A stretch of DNA of 64,000 bases, taken from contig OZ024806.1 of the NCBI GenBank assembly GCA_964017045.1, forward strand, positions 7,398,488 to 7,462,487. Direction: 5' to 3'. The position numbers and the translations under genes were made by a program. This stretch comes from Omphiscola glabra. Its lineage: Eukaryota > Mollusca > Gastropoda > Lymnaeidae. Shown in pieces: positions 21,019 to 33,400 of the stretch. Every line of letters begins with the position of its first letter. Position 1 is the stretch's first letter. The notes under the pieces were generated by a model. The model had not been told where the DNA came from, did not search any database, and saw only the letters and a program-made list of their open reading frames with translations.

Positions 21019-21112
21019 GAACGCTTTTAGAAGGGTAGTGATTTGATTTCTTTTTCATTGGGATGGGGAAAAACGGCTTAGAATTATTTTCCCGCTTCCT
21101 GATTCTATGTTG

Positions 21113-21562
21113 CATCTTGAATATTCCATTGACCTAATATCTTTGGTATCTTCAATTGACCTAATATCTTTGGCATCTTCAATTGACCTAATATCTTTGG
21201 TATCTTCAATTGACCTAATATCTTTGGTATCTTCAATTGACCTAATGTCTTTGGCATCTTCAATTGACCTAATGTCTTTGGCATCTTCAATTGACCTAAT
21301 GTCTTTGGCATCTTCAATTGACCTAATATCTTTGGCATCTTCAATTGACCTAATATCTTTGGCATCTTCAATTGACCTAATATCTTTGGTATCTTCAATT
21401 GACCTAATATCTTTGGCATCTTCAATTGACCTAATATCTTTGGCATCTTCAATTGACCTAATATATTTGGCATCTTCAATTGACCTAATATCTTTGGCAT
21501 CTTCAATTGACCTAATATATTTGGCATCTTCAATTGACCTAATATCTTTGGCATCTTCAATT
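21113..21562. repeat. 27-bp minisatellite (TTGACCTAATATCTTTGG)
   Basis: About 16 copies of a 27-bp unit with variants GTATC/GCATC and ATATC/ATGTC/ATATA. 27 is divisible by 3, so frames encode 9-residue repeats such as SSIDLISLA (plus) or SIEDAKDIR (minus). The minus frame at 21055-21678 extends beyond the array but has no recognisable domain. Confidence 0.94.
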
Positions 21563-22149
21563 GGAGACAATGGAACCTTTAAAAACACATTCACATACGT
21601 TGCTGACAATGTAAATGTAGGACCCCCGGGGAAAATCAAGTACATGTACAGCAGCTGATGCCCCACATTAGGCGGCACCCGGGTCCTAAAGTTTCAGGTG
21701 TCAAGGTTGTCGGCAAGTTTGGGGTTTCAGACAAAGGTTTCAAGGTCATCCGGGCAAGTCGGTCGACGCCGCTCATGTTATTTTAAGTAAAACTAAAATC
21801 GTGTGGTGAAAAAATAAATTTTTTTTTTTAAAAAATGGAAGTAGTTTTAATTTTTTAAATTCTTCTTAGATTCGAATCATCCCGTTAACCCACAAAGTGT
21901 AATCAGAGTCGAAAATGAAGGGACAGGATTTGGGGGGGTGGGGGTGGGGGGTGCGGGTAGGAGAACCTGGTGTCCCGCCATATATACTATTTATAGAATT
22001 TAGCCCTGAAACTAAAATAATATTTGTTTTATACGATTTATAATTTCAAAACTCTTATCAGGTGCGACCATTTAAAAAAAAACATCGCTTGAAAAGTAAG
22101 ACAGTAGAAATTTACAATGAATAAATGATCATTTAGTAATTGACACGGG
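21563..22149. other. Non-coding spacer
   Basis: A/T-rich with a G-rich tract near 21930-21955. No gene or element is supported. Confidence 0.4.
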
Positions 22150-22970
22150 CCTACCGACTGACAGGCTGACTGACAGACCGACCAACTGACAGACTGACTG
22201 ACAGACCGACCGACTGACAGACTGACTGACAGACCGACCGACCGACTGACAGACTGACTGACAGACCGACCGACTGACAGACTGACTGACAGACCGACCG
22301 ACTGACACTGACTGACAGACCGACCGACCGACCGACCGACTGACTGACAGACTGAGTGACTGACTGACAGACCGACCGACTGACTGACAGACTGAGTGAC
22401 AGACCGACCAACTGACAGACTGACTGACAGACCGACCGACTGAAAGACTGACTGACAGACCGACCAACTGACACTGACTGACAGACCGACCAACTGACAG
22501 ACTGACTGACAGACCGACCGACTGACAGACTGACTGACAGACCGACCAACTGACACTGACTGACAGACCGACCGACCGACCGACTGACTGACAGACTGAG
22601 TGACAGACCGACCGACTGACAGACTGACTGACAGACTGAGTGACAAACCGACTGACAGACAGACCAGACCGACTGACAGACCGACTGACAGACCGACTGA
22701 CAGACCGACTGACAGACCGACTGACAGACCGACTGACAGACCGACTGACAGACCGACTGACAGACCGACTGACAGACCGAATGACAGACCGACTGACAGA
22801 CCGAATGACAGACCGACTGACAGACCGAATGACAGACCGACTGACAGACCGACTGACAGACTGACTGACAGACCGACTGACAGACCAACTGACTGACAGA
22901 CCAACTGACTGACAGACCAACTGACTGACAGACCGACTGACTGACAGACCGACTGACAGACCGATGGATC
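22150..22970. repeat. Complex GACAGACC/GACTGACT array (12-14-bp words, higher-order)
   Basis: The left half is a higher-order mixture of CTGACAGACCGACC and CTGACAGACTGACTGACAG blocks of about 55-75 bp. From about 22660 it becomes a simple 12-bp repeat (GACTGACAGACC) with a few GAATGACAGACC units. Long Ser/Val- or Thr/Asp/Arg-rich open frames on both strands are artefacts. Confidence 0.94.
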
Positions 22971-22974
22971 GAAC

Positions 22975-23120
22975 GACGGTAAACAGATCCCCACTACCCC
23001 CACTACCCCCACCCACTATCCCCCACCCACTAACCCCCACCCACTAACCCCCACCCTCTACCCCACAACTACCCCCACCACTACCCCCACCAATACCCCC
23101 ACCACTACCCCACCCCACTC
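22975..23120. repeat. Degenerate CCCCCACCCACTA repeat
   Basis: Short, impure C/A-rich units directly follow the preceding array. Confidence 0.7.
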
Positions 23121-23292
23121 CCATTCCCAATTAGTTCGGAAAATTGACGCCCTGCCAACTGTCATGACAAAAAAAGTGACTGCCATCGACTCTCTACCAA
23201 CTTCAAAGACAAAATAAGTGAATTTTTTTTTTTTAAGCACCAACTGCCATCAACGAATCTTGACAGTAAACAAAGCATCTTAAAATAACTCC

Positions 23293-23656
23293 AGGAACCG
23301 ACATGTCAGCGAACAGACATCAGCATAGGAACCGACATGTCAGCGAACTGACATCAGCATAGGAACCGACATGTCAGCGAACTGACATCAGCATAGGAAC
23401 TGACATGTCAGCGAACAGACATCAGCATAGGAACCGACATGTCAGTGAACAGACATCAGCATAGGAACTGACATGTCAGCGAACAGACATCAGCATAGGA
23501 ACTGACATGTCAGCGAACAGACATCAGCATAGGAACTGACATGTCAGTGAACAGACATCAGCATAGGAACTGACATGTCAGCGAACAGACATCAGCATAG
23601 GAACCGACATGTCAGCGAACAGACATCAGCATAGGAACTGACATGTCAGCGAACAG
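23293..23656. repeat. 34-bp minisatellite with ACATGT palindrome
   Basis: About 11 copies of AGGAACCGACATGTCAGCGA plus ACAGACATCAGCAT. The variable sites are ACCG/ACTG, AGCG/AGTG and ACAG/ACTG. Confidence 0.93.
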
Positions 23657-24756
23657 CATGTTTTTGTTTTGATACCCGGGGCCATGAGAAAAAAAAGACC
23701 AAAATAGACACAGAAGGGGGCGGTGTCCGGGTGTGTGCAGGGAGTTGGGGGGGGGGGCAGCATTGTGCCGTGAAGTCATCGAACAATCTGGAAACATCGG
23801 AGCGAAAGAACCTGATGTAAACACAACAAATCTGACCTTGACCTCCGTATTGACCTATAAGTTTCCGCATTTTTCCTCCAGCCTGTATTATTTTTTTTTT
23901 TTATGCCCCAGGTCGGGTTAAATATCTGTGTTGTGGCCAGAAAGAAGCTTCTAGGAAAACTGATCTACTGACCTACATTTGAGGCGTTGGATTTAATTAG
24001 CCAACGCCTCTAACTTTAATTATGGAGGAATGTTTTCCATTAATTCAGTGGTTCTAGACCTAGTGGTAATGAGTTACAAATGATGGTTCAAAGAGTAAAA
24101 GGAGGTGGTGTGGGGGGGGGGAGGGGGGTAAACGAAACGAGTTTTCTGAACGGTTAGAGGTAGAACCCGTGACTTAATTAGTTCATCGATACACTCATTT
24201 TCATGTGGGGGGTGGGGTAGGGTCGCCTAATTAAATTCTAAGAATCCCTGCAGCACGGGCGTAGAAAGACAAGTGCGGAAAGGGCGTTGGTGGGAGGGAA
24301 GGACGCCCGGGCAGCATTTATTTTGTGGCGAAACATTCGCTTCTCTCCACATAAATTACTCTTCAAGACTATCTTGTAGGTTCTGTATTGTTCTTTTAAA
24401 TTAGGGGCGGCAAAGTCGAAGACCGCCTCTGACGTCACACGCTGGAGTTGCTCCGCCGAATCCCAGGAACCAATGATAATTAAGTAGACATTTTTAAAAC
24501 TCATTATTTATAGTTGTTTATCACATATTGACCAATGATCTTGCTGTTTATCATTACGGAATTTGTTCTTCCTGTCTCCACCCACAATAAACTTGTTGAC
24601 ATGGAAACCGCGGCTCGCGTTGGTAGCGCAGCGACTGTAAACAAGTTTTGTGGCTTTGGAGTTGTTTCCCTTCGTCAGCTCCTCCCTCCCCTGATTGGCA
24701 CGGCTGGTTGTAAACAAGAGAAATATATTGTTATGGATATCCATCATAAAACAACA
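23657..24756. other. Non-coding unique sequence
   Basis: No exon with both splice sites was found. There is a hAT-like end CAGTGGTTCTAGACC at about 24047 without a visible partner. 24590-24720 is locally GC-rich and could be promoter-like, but nothing supports a start. Confidence 0.4.
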
Positions 24757-25372
24757 GTTTTTGATGGTATGATGGGGCCGTGCATATATTGTTGTATGAT
24801 GGGGGACGGGCATATATTGTGTGATGGCATGATGGGGCCGTGCATATATTGTTGTTTGACGGTATGATGGGGTCTTGCATATATTGTTGTGTGATGGTAT
24901 GATGGGGCCGTGCATATATTGTTGTTTGATGGTATGATGGGCCGTGGATATATTGTTGTTTGATGGTATGATGGGGTCTTGCATATATTGTTGTTTGATG
25001 GCATGATGGGGCCATGCACATTTGGTTGTTTGAAGGTATGACGGGACCGTGCCATAATTTTGTTTGATGGTATGACGGGGCCGTGCATATATATTGTTGT
25101 TTTATGGTATGATGGGGCCGTGTACATATTGTTGTTTGATGGTATGATGGGGCCGTGCCATATTGTTGTTTGATGGTATGATGGGGCCGTGCCATATTGT
25201 TGTTTGATGGCATGATGGGGCCGTGCCATATTGTTGTTTGATGGTATGATGGGGCCGTGCATATATTGTTGTTTGATGGTATGATGGGGCCGTGCACATA
25301 TTGTTGTTTGATGGTATGATGGGGCCATGCACATATTGTTGTTTGATGGTATGATGGGGCCGTGCATATATT
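24757..25372. repeat. 33/35-bp minisatellite (TGATGGTATGATGGGGCCGT)
   Basis: About 18 copies of TTGTTGTTTGATGGTATGAT plus GGGGCCGTGCATATA. Some copies lack two bases (GTGCCATATTG). Minus-strand frames are open for more than 200 codons (HTIKQQY-type repeats) and are artefacts. Confidence 0.94.
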
Positions 25373-25969
25373 GTATAACAGAAAAATGACATTTTGACCC
25401 ATCCTCACCCTTTATAAACTTATATAACATTTAAAGAAACCTTTTGTCTTTAATCATCTGTGCTAATTTCGAAAAACACCTTTTAAAAACCATCAAAAGA
25501 ATAGTTCCATACCTTTGCTCTCTACTACCCCCACCAGATACAACACAATATAACAAAATTATAAGCCCCCCCTCCCCCCCCCCCTTCTTGTCCTATCCTA
25601 TGAGTCCCTATTATGATACTGTGACATTCAATATGTATCAATTCGGATGGAGTTAGTGCGGGAAGCTGGGGTGGGGGTGGGTGGGGGGAGGTGGGGTTAC
25701 CACTAAATTGCTTTGATTTTGAAAAGAAAACATAATCCTATTTCAGACGGTAACAAATTCAAGTAAGAATATTTCATCTTGGTTTCGGGGTTGGGGGGGG
25801 GGGGGGGAAATACGCATCATTAGCATAATTCCATTTCTATATTTAATCTTTGTAATGCATAGACCTGAACGTTAGCTGTCCACGCCACTGGAGGCGCATT
25901 CTAATATTTGAAGGAATAGATGCGACATTATATATAAAATACAACTACTAAATAATGTCATTTCCTGTG
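25373..25969. other. Non-coding spacer
   Basis: Contains C and G homopolymer runs (25567-25583, 25793-25807). No gene. Confidence 0.4.
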
Positions 25970-26405
25970 ATTGGGCACTGGGCCAAATTTCCTTTTGAAC
26001 GTGGTCCGTAGTCCTTCCTTATCGTTTGGAACTGGGCCTTACTTCCTTTTGAACGTGGTCCGTAGCCGTTCCTTATCGTTTGGAACTGGGCATTACTTCC
26101 TTTTGAACGTGGTCCGTAGTCCTTCCTTATCGTTTGGAACTGGGCATTACTTCCTTTTGAACGTGGTCCGTAGTCCTTCCTTATCGTTTGGCACTGGGCC
26201 TTACTTCCTTTTGAACGTGGTCCGTAGTCCTTCCTTATCGTTTGGAACTGGGCATTACTTCCTTTTGAACGTGGTCCGTAGCCCTTCCTTATCGTTTGGC
26301 ACTGGGCCTTACTTCCTTTTGAACGTGGTCCGTAGTCCTTCCTTATCGTTTGGAACTGGGCCTTACTTCCTTTTGAACGTGGTCCGTAGTCCTTCCTTAT
26401 CGTGT
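25970..26405. repeat. 54-bp satellite, 8 copies
   Basis: The unit includes TACTTCCTTTTGAACGTGG and TCCGTAGTCCTTCCTTATCG. Variable positions are GAACTGG/GCACTGG, GGGCATT/GGGCCTT and GTAGTCC/GTAGCCC. An 18-residue repeat is open on both strands because 54 is divisible by 3. No recognised domain. Confidence 0.94.
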
Positions 26406-26990
26406 TGCACGGAGTCTTACGCAAATTTTGACCGTAGTCCATAGTTATTTTGTTTTCCCTATCGTCGGTTCAGCTTGACCAGACTGGTCCACTCAGGTCA
26501 GTGGTTGCTGTTTACGCTGGAACCAGACATTGGCAATCAGGTGAAAATGTCTCTTTTGCTAAACCGGATTTTTCATCTTGTTGTTGTGGTGGGTTTTTTT
26601 TTTAATGGAAATAATTGACAGTTTAAAGTGCATTGAAACGAGGTCAACCTTGACCTTGTTTGTTTTAGATAGAATGTACATTCTTCAGCTGAGACCATAG
26701 ATATGTAACGGCGAAAAGTCACCGCGGCTGTGTTGGTGTTGTATTTTTTTTGTTTTGTTTTTTTTTAAACGGTTAATCATGATCATAAATACAACTGTAC
26801 ACTCTTAGAAACACCTGCATATAGAAGAGTTTTTTTGGTGGGTTTTTTTACAGGTAAGTCGTCAAGTGATTTGTGGTGAGTTTAATTGATGACATGAGGG
26901 GTATGCTGCCCATTAGGACAGCGTTCTATTTTAAAATTGTAACATTAAAAAGAAATTACAAAGAACAGGAGAATGACATATTTAGGAGAG
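26406..26990. other. Non-coding, T-rich spacer
   Basis: Homopolymer T tracts near 26594 and 26757. No exon is supported. Confidence 0.4.
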
Positions 26991-26994
26991 AAAA

Positions 26995-27170
26995 AAATAC
27001 TTTTATGTACCGCAGATTTATTACACCATATTTAAAATTGAGACTATTTCCCTAAATCAAAAGAAAATATTACGCACTTCCGGTATTTTTAAGAATCTCA
27101 TTTAGCGCGGTTAGCTGGAGTATTATTGAGTGAAATCAGCGCCATCTGGTAGCGTGGTAGCGTAGTGGCA
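26995..27170. repeat. Partial copy of dispersed repeat E
   Basis: AAAAGAAAATATTACGCAC, CATTTAGCGCGG and GCGCCATCTGGTAGCG align in the same order and orientation with 56370-56465 (AAAAGAAAATATTGCGCAC, CATTTAGCGCAG, TGCCATCAGGTGACGC). The third copy is inverted at 51225-51540. The element type is unknown. Confidence 0.6.
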
Positions 27171-27606
27171 TTGTTACAGAGAGAATTATGTATTTGGATT
27201 GCTTGCAAACATCCGTCACACTATGATCACATCCAGTAACTTATTACCACCCCCTTTCTCCCCTCCCCCCACCCCCAGCCTCGCCATCTCTGTTCATCCA
27301 CCTCAAGCTCGGCTGCGAGTGTAGGAAACCACGTAGTCCTGCCTCGCTGTCGTCATCACGACATCCACCCCGCCATGTTTTATCAGCCCGCCTAGCTTCC
27401 TGTCAGATAAATTGATACTATTTATGAGCACTTCGTGAGCGCGAGGTCACGATATTCTTTCAAAGGCGGATCTCTATACGAATATTTTTTTTCCCTTCCA
27501 AATTGTTAAAGTATAGTCCATTTAACTGCAAACGATTTTTAAAAAGACATAAATGTCGTAACAACCACAACCGTGACAGAATGTTACAGCTTCACGAGCG
27601 TTTCTG
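27171..27606. other. Non-coding spacer
   Basis: C-rich near 27243-27277 and T-rich near 27485. No gene is seen. Confidence 0.4.
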
Positions 27607-28417
27607 GGCCCTTCCATCCATGCATCCCTGTGGCGCTACAGCCCATGTAGGACTTTGGCCTGCCTCACAACTTCCTCACACTCAATCTATCCATCCCTGT
27701 GGCTCTACAGCCCATGTAGGACTTTGGCCTGCCTCACTACTTCCTCCCACTCAGACCATCCATCCCTGTGACCTGCCTCACTACATCCTTCCACTCAGAC
27801 CACCCAAGTAGTGTGACCTGCCTCACTACTTCCTTCCACTCAGACCACCCATCCCTGTGACCTGACTCACTACTTCCTCCCACTCAGACCACCCATCCCT
27901 GTGACCTGCCTCACTACATCCTTCCACTCAGACCACCCATCCCTGTGACCTGCCTCACTATATCCTTCCACTCAGACCACCCATCCCTGTGACCTGCCTC
28001 ACTACTTCCTCCCACTCAGATCACCCATCCCTGTGACCATCCTCACCACTTCCTTCCACTCAGACCACCCATCCCTGTGACCTGCCTCACTACTTCCTTC
28101 CACTCAGACCACCCATCCCTGTGACCATCCTCACCACTTCCTTCCACTCAGACCACCCATCCCTGTGACCTGCCTCACCACTTCCTTCCACTCAGACCAC
28201 CCATCCCTGTGACCTGCCTCACTACTTCCTTCCACTCAGATCACCCGTCCCTGTGACCTGCCTCACTACTTCCTCCCACTCAGACCACCCATCCCTGTGA
28301 CCTGCCTCACTACTTCCTCCCACTCAGACCACCCGTCCCTGTGACCTGCCTCACCACTTCCTCCCACTCAGACCACCCGTCCCTGTGACCTGCCTCACCA
28401 CTTCCTTCCACTCAGAC
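27607..28417 (-). repeat. 44-bp minisatellite derived from a LINE 3' end
   Basis: The first two units (27607-27757) are about 70 bp and contain CTACAGCCCATGTAGGAC then TTTGGCCTGCCTCAC. On the minus strand that encodes the LINE C-terminus EVVRQAKVLHGL plus a stop. All later units (about 15) lack the CTACAGCCCATGTAGGAC part and are 44 bp (CCTGCCTCACTACTTCCT plus CCACTCAGACCACCCATC and CCTGTGA). The array therefore grew from a LINE end after an internal deletion. Confidence 0.85.
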
Positions 28418-28993
28418 CCAACTAATGCTTTTCGTTCGAGGTTTATACTGTAAGTTAACGACTTTTTTTCCTATATATATATATTTTTTTTAATACCTCA
28501 AACTAATATTGTATAATTCAATTGAATTTTGTTAATATCACTTGCTGGGGTATTTTTTATACGTATAGATCAACCTAACGAACCGAATCTCAAAAACAGA
28601 TCAAATCTGTTCAACCTTAGGACGTTACGTAGCAACCTGTCTCCGCCTCTACATCTTTCCATCAATGGGGTTATCAAATCTCCTATCGGGATGCAATGCC
28701 AGGGAGAAAATTGATCGCCCCCCCCCCCCCCATCCCCCGCGACAGGCATGCCGGGGAGTTCACTTAGTCGGACCCATTACGGACACGGGGCTATGATCTA
28801 TCCTGTCTGCTGAATAAGCGTGTGAACCTTCTCCACTTTTATTTGTCTTCAAATAATTAATCTTCAAGCACAAATATTATTTTTTATTTCTCATTTTATT
28901 ACAGCTGAATCGCAGTCCAGCCCACATTTTAAATTTCAAAACTAGAAAAGAATATGTCTTCTTTATTAAGAGAAGGAGTGGTTTTTTTTAGAT
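28418..28993. other. Non-coding AT-rich sequence
   Basis: (AT)n-like tract near 28475 and a C run at 28719-28732. No exon. Confidence 0.4.
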
Positions 28994-29188
28994 CAGCGTT
29001 TCCCAAACTTTTAAGTTCGGCTTACCCATGGGCACATTTGGAAATTGCACCAGGGACCAGTGCCAGATTTATTAATTACATTTTATTTCATTTTTTTAAA
29101 TTGACCATAAATATTCATGTTGTGCGGACCGGCTACGCAAGAAACGCGGACCGGCGCCGGGCCGCTGACCACCATTTGAGAAGCACAG
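28994..29188. mobile_element. hAT MITE, family D, with target duplication
   Basis: The left end CAGCGTTTCCCAAACTTTTA and the right end CATTTGAGAAGCACAG are inverted. The flanks TTTTAGAT (28986-28993) and TTTTAGAA (29189-29196) match at 7 of 8 positions. The interior has TTGTGCGGACCGGC and GCGGACCGGCGCCGGGCC. Confidence 0.85.
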
Positions 29189-29233
29189 TTTTAGAACTTC
29201 CGACATACAAAATTGTGCGATGTCGAAATCAGT

Positions 29234-29331
29234 TACTACGGTGTACAAGTACGTTAGTATGACGTACAAGAATGTTAGTATGATGTACACGTAAGTTACT
29301 ATGATATGCAAGTTAGTTGCTATGATGTACA
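29234..29331. repeat. Left part of a 21-bp minisatellite split by a LINE
   Basis: About 4.5 diverged copies of GTACAAGTACGTTAGTATGA. The same unit resumes at 29873 after the LINE fragment. Confidence 0.85.
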
Positions 29332-29872
29332 AAATTGATACTATGTGCTACCGCTGCTTGTATGACCAAGCGCCGTCCTGTCTCAAAGCGCTCATGACGC
29401 CTTATGTACCGACTAGACAACTCCGCTCATCCGATAGTTGCAAACTCTCGATACCGCGTGTTCGACTTGAGACATGCGGAAAGCGCACTTTCGCATTTGC
29501 TGGCCCAACCATTTGGAACATCCTACCTGTCGCTCTCAGAAACAGCCAGACACTGGAGTCCTACAAAACCGATTTGAAAACACATCTTTTACGCAAACAC
29601 TTCCTGGGGTGATGTTGTCTACCATCTTTTCCAGCTAGCTTATTATCTCCTAGATGTATATTGGCTTGTGTTGTTTATGGTTGCAAGGGATGAACGAATT
29701 TGAATGGGAATGCTCATATGTAGTTTTTGTAATGTTGCGTTTTGTATTTCAATGTGGTAAAATACAGATTGTTTCATTTCTCTTTTAATATGGTTGACTT
29801 TGTACCGCGCTTCGAGCCTTTGGGGATGAAGCATGATTTTCAAATATACTTTATTATTATTATTATTATTAT
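29332..29872 (+). mobile_element. 5'-truncated non-LTR retrotransposon 3' end (CR1/L2-like)
   Basis: An open frame from about 29332 to a TGA at 29610 encodes the typical LINE C-terminus: MCYRCLYDQAPSCLKALMTP, then YVPTRQLRSSDSCKLSIPR, KRTFAFAGPTIWNILPVALR and SLKTHL-like DLKTHLLRKHF. It is followed by about 240 bp of 3' UTR ending in a hairpin-like GCGCTTCGAGCC segment and a (TTA)n tail at 29851-29872. The frame is intact over about 93 codons, so the copy is fairly young. It is flanked on both sides by the same 21-bp minisatellite. The clade is inferred from the tail sequence and the trinucleotide tail; the reverse transcriptase core is missing. Confidence 0.88.
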
Positions 29873-30118
29873 GTACAAGTACGTTGCTCTGGTGTACAAG
29901 TAAGTTGCTCTGGCGTACAAGTAAGTTGCTCTGGTGTACAAGTAAGTTGCTCTGGTGTACAAGCAGGTTGCTCTGGCGTACAAGTAAGTTGCTCTGGCGT
30001 ACAAGTAAGTTGCTCTGGTGTACAAGTAAGTTGCTCAGGCGTACAAGTAAGTTGCTCTGGTGTACAAGTAGGTTGCACTGGTGTAAAAGTAAGTCGCTCT
30101 GGTGTACAAGTAAGTTAC
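29873..30118. repeat. Right part of the split 21-bp minisatellite
   Basis: About 12 copies of GTACAAGTAAGTTGCTCTGG plus one base. They are more uniform than the left part and use CTCTGG where the left part has GTATGA or CTATGA. Confidence 0.92.
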
Positions 30119-30478
30119 TTTTACTAAGTGTCCAGTCATAATCCTACTTTTTAAAATCTGTGGCGTTAATCGAACAAGTCAATACATTTTTTACTAATAT
30201 AATTAACCCCCCCCCCCCCCCCAAAAAAAAAATTGTGTATATTTAAATTACATTTGATTGTGTTCTTATCTTCCTTACAGAGGTGTGCAAACTAATATCC
30301 TTAATGTTTTTAATGGGTAAAACGGGGGAGGAGGAGGGGTTAGGAACTTTTTTATGGTGCCAATGTTGTAGTCGGGCTAATGTTACTTTAATTACCTGGA
30401 GTTTAGCCCACCCCATCCCCCTGCACCTTCTGCGCCCGCAAATTTCGTGCCAGAATCGGCCTGATCGGCCATCTGCGC

Positions 30479-33400
30479 CCCCACAGACACATTCAGCCCC
30501 CACATACACATTCAGCCCACCACAGACACATTCATCCCACCACAGACACATTCATCCCACCACAGACACATTCAGCCCACCACAGACACATTCAGCCCCC
30601 ACCGACACATTCAGCCCCCACCGACACATTCAGCCCCCACCGACACATTCATCCCACCACAGACACATTCAGCCCACCACAGACACATTCAGCCCCAACA
30701 GACACATTCAGCCCCCACCGACACATTCAGCCCCCACCGACACATTCATCCCACCACATACACATTCAGCCCACCACAGACACATTCAGCCCACCACAGA
30801 CACATTCAGCCCCCACAGACACATTCAGCCCCCACCGACACATTCATCCCACCACAGACACGTTCATCCCACACAGACACATTCAGCCCCCACATACACA
30901 TTCAGCCCACCACAGACACATTCATCCCACCACAGACACATTCATCCCACCACAGACACATTCAGCCCACCACAGACACATTCAGCCCACCACAGACACA
31001 TTCAGCCCACCACAGACACATTCAGCCCACCACAGACACATTCATCCCACCACAGACACATTCATCCCACCACAGACACATTCAGCCCACCACAGACACA
31101 TTCAGTCCACCACAGACACATTCAGCCCACCACAGACACATTCATCCCCCACCGACACATTCAGTCCCCACCGACACATTCAGTCCCCACCGACACATTC
31201 AGCCCCCACATACACATTCATCCCACCACATACACATTCAGCCCACCACAGATACATTCAGCCCACCACAGACACATTCAGCCCACCACAGACACATTCA
31301 GCCCACCACAGACACATTCAGCCCACCACAGACACATTCAGCCCACCACAGACACATTCAGCCCACCACAGACACATTCAGCCCACCACAGACACATTCA
31401 GCCCACCACAGACACATTCAGCCCACCACAGACACATTCAGCCCACCACAGACACATTCAGCCCACCACAGACACATTCATCCCCCACCGACACATTCAG
31501 TCCCCACCGACACATTCAGCCCCCACCGACACATTCAGTCCCCACCGACACATTCATCCCACCACAGACACGTTCATCCCACACAGACACATTCAGCCCC
31601 CACATACACATTCAGCCCACCACAGACACATTCAGCCCACCACAGACACATTCAGCCCACCACAGACACATTCAGCCCACCACAGACACATTCAGCCCAC
31701 CACAGACACATTCAGCCCACCACAGACACATTCAGCCCACCACAGACACATTCAGCCCACCACAGACACATTCAGCCCACCACAGACACATTCAGCCCAC
31801 CACAGACACATTCATCCCCCACCGACACATTCAGTCCCCACCGACACATTCAGTCCCCACCGACACATTCAGCCCACCACAGACACATTCAGCCCACCAC
31901 AGACACATTCAGCCCACCACAGACACATTCAGCCCACCACAGACACATTCATCCCCCACCGACACATTCAGTCCCCACCGACACATTCAGTCCCCACCGA
32001 CACATTCAGCCCACCACAGACACATTCATCCCCCACAGACACATTCATCCCCCACAGACACATTCAGCCCCCACCGACACATTCAGTCCCCACCGACACA
32101 TTCAGCCCCCACCGACACATTCAGCCCACCACAGACACATTCAGCCCCCACCGACACATTCAGCCCACCACAGACACATTCAGCCCACCACAGACACATT
32201 CAGCCCACCACAGACACATTCAGCCCCCACAGACACATTCAGTCCCCACCGACACATTCAGCCCACCACAGACACATTCAGCCCACCACAGACACATTCA
32301 TCCCCCACAGACACATTCAGCCCCCACCGACACATTCAGTCCCCACCGACACATTCAGCCCCCACCGACACATTCAGCCCACCACAGACACATTCAGCCC
32401 ACCACAGACACATTCAGCCCACCACAGACACATTCAGCCCCCACAGACACATTCAGTCCCCACCGACACATTCAGCCCACCACAGACACATTCAGCCCAC
32501 CACAGACACATTCAGCCCACCACAGACACATTCATCCCCCACCGACACATTCAGTCCCCACCGACACATTCAGTCCCCACCGACACATTCAGCCCACCAC
32601 AGACACATTCATCCCCCACAGACACATTCAGCGCCCACCGACACATTCAGTCCCCACCGACACATTCAGCCCCCACCGACACATTCAGCCCACCACAGAC
32701 ACATTCAGCCCCCACCGACACATTCAGCCCACCACAGACACATTCAGCCCACCACAGACACATTCAGCCCACCACAGACACATTCAGCCCCCACAGACAC
32801 ATTCAGCCCACCACAGACACATTCATCCCCCACCGACACATTCAGCCCACCACAGACACATTCAGCCCCCACCGACATGTTCAGCCCACCACAGACACAT
32901 TCAGCCCACCACAGACACATTCAGCCCCCACAGACACATTCAGCCCCCACCGACACATTCAGTCCCCACCGACACATTCAGCCCCCACCGACACATTCAG
33001 CCCACCACAGACACATTCAGCCCACCACAGACACATTCAGCCACCACAGACACATTCAGCCCCCACCGACACATTCAGTCCCCACCGACACATTCATCCC
33101 ACACAGACACGTTCAGCCCCCACAGACACATTCAGCCCCCACCGACACATTCAGTCCCCACAGACACGTTCAGCCCCCACCGACACATTCAGTCCCCACA
33201 GACACGTTCAGCCCCCACAGACACATTCAGCCCCCAAAGACGCATCAGCCCCCACATACACATTCAGCCCTCACATACACATTCAGCCCCCACATACACA
33301 TTCAGCCCCCACATACACATTCAGCCCCCACATACACATTCAGCCCCCACAGACACATTCAGCCCCCACAGACACATTCAGCCCCCACCGACGCATTCAG

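Noticed and set aside
20221..21046. Three overlapping frames of about 250 codons
   Set aside because: All three read the same 17-bp satellite in different frames, with the same 17-residue cycle.
22038..23040. Ser/Val/Gln-rich frames over 300 codons on the minus strand
   Set aside because: They are products of GACAGACC/GACTGACT repeats in several frames at once.
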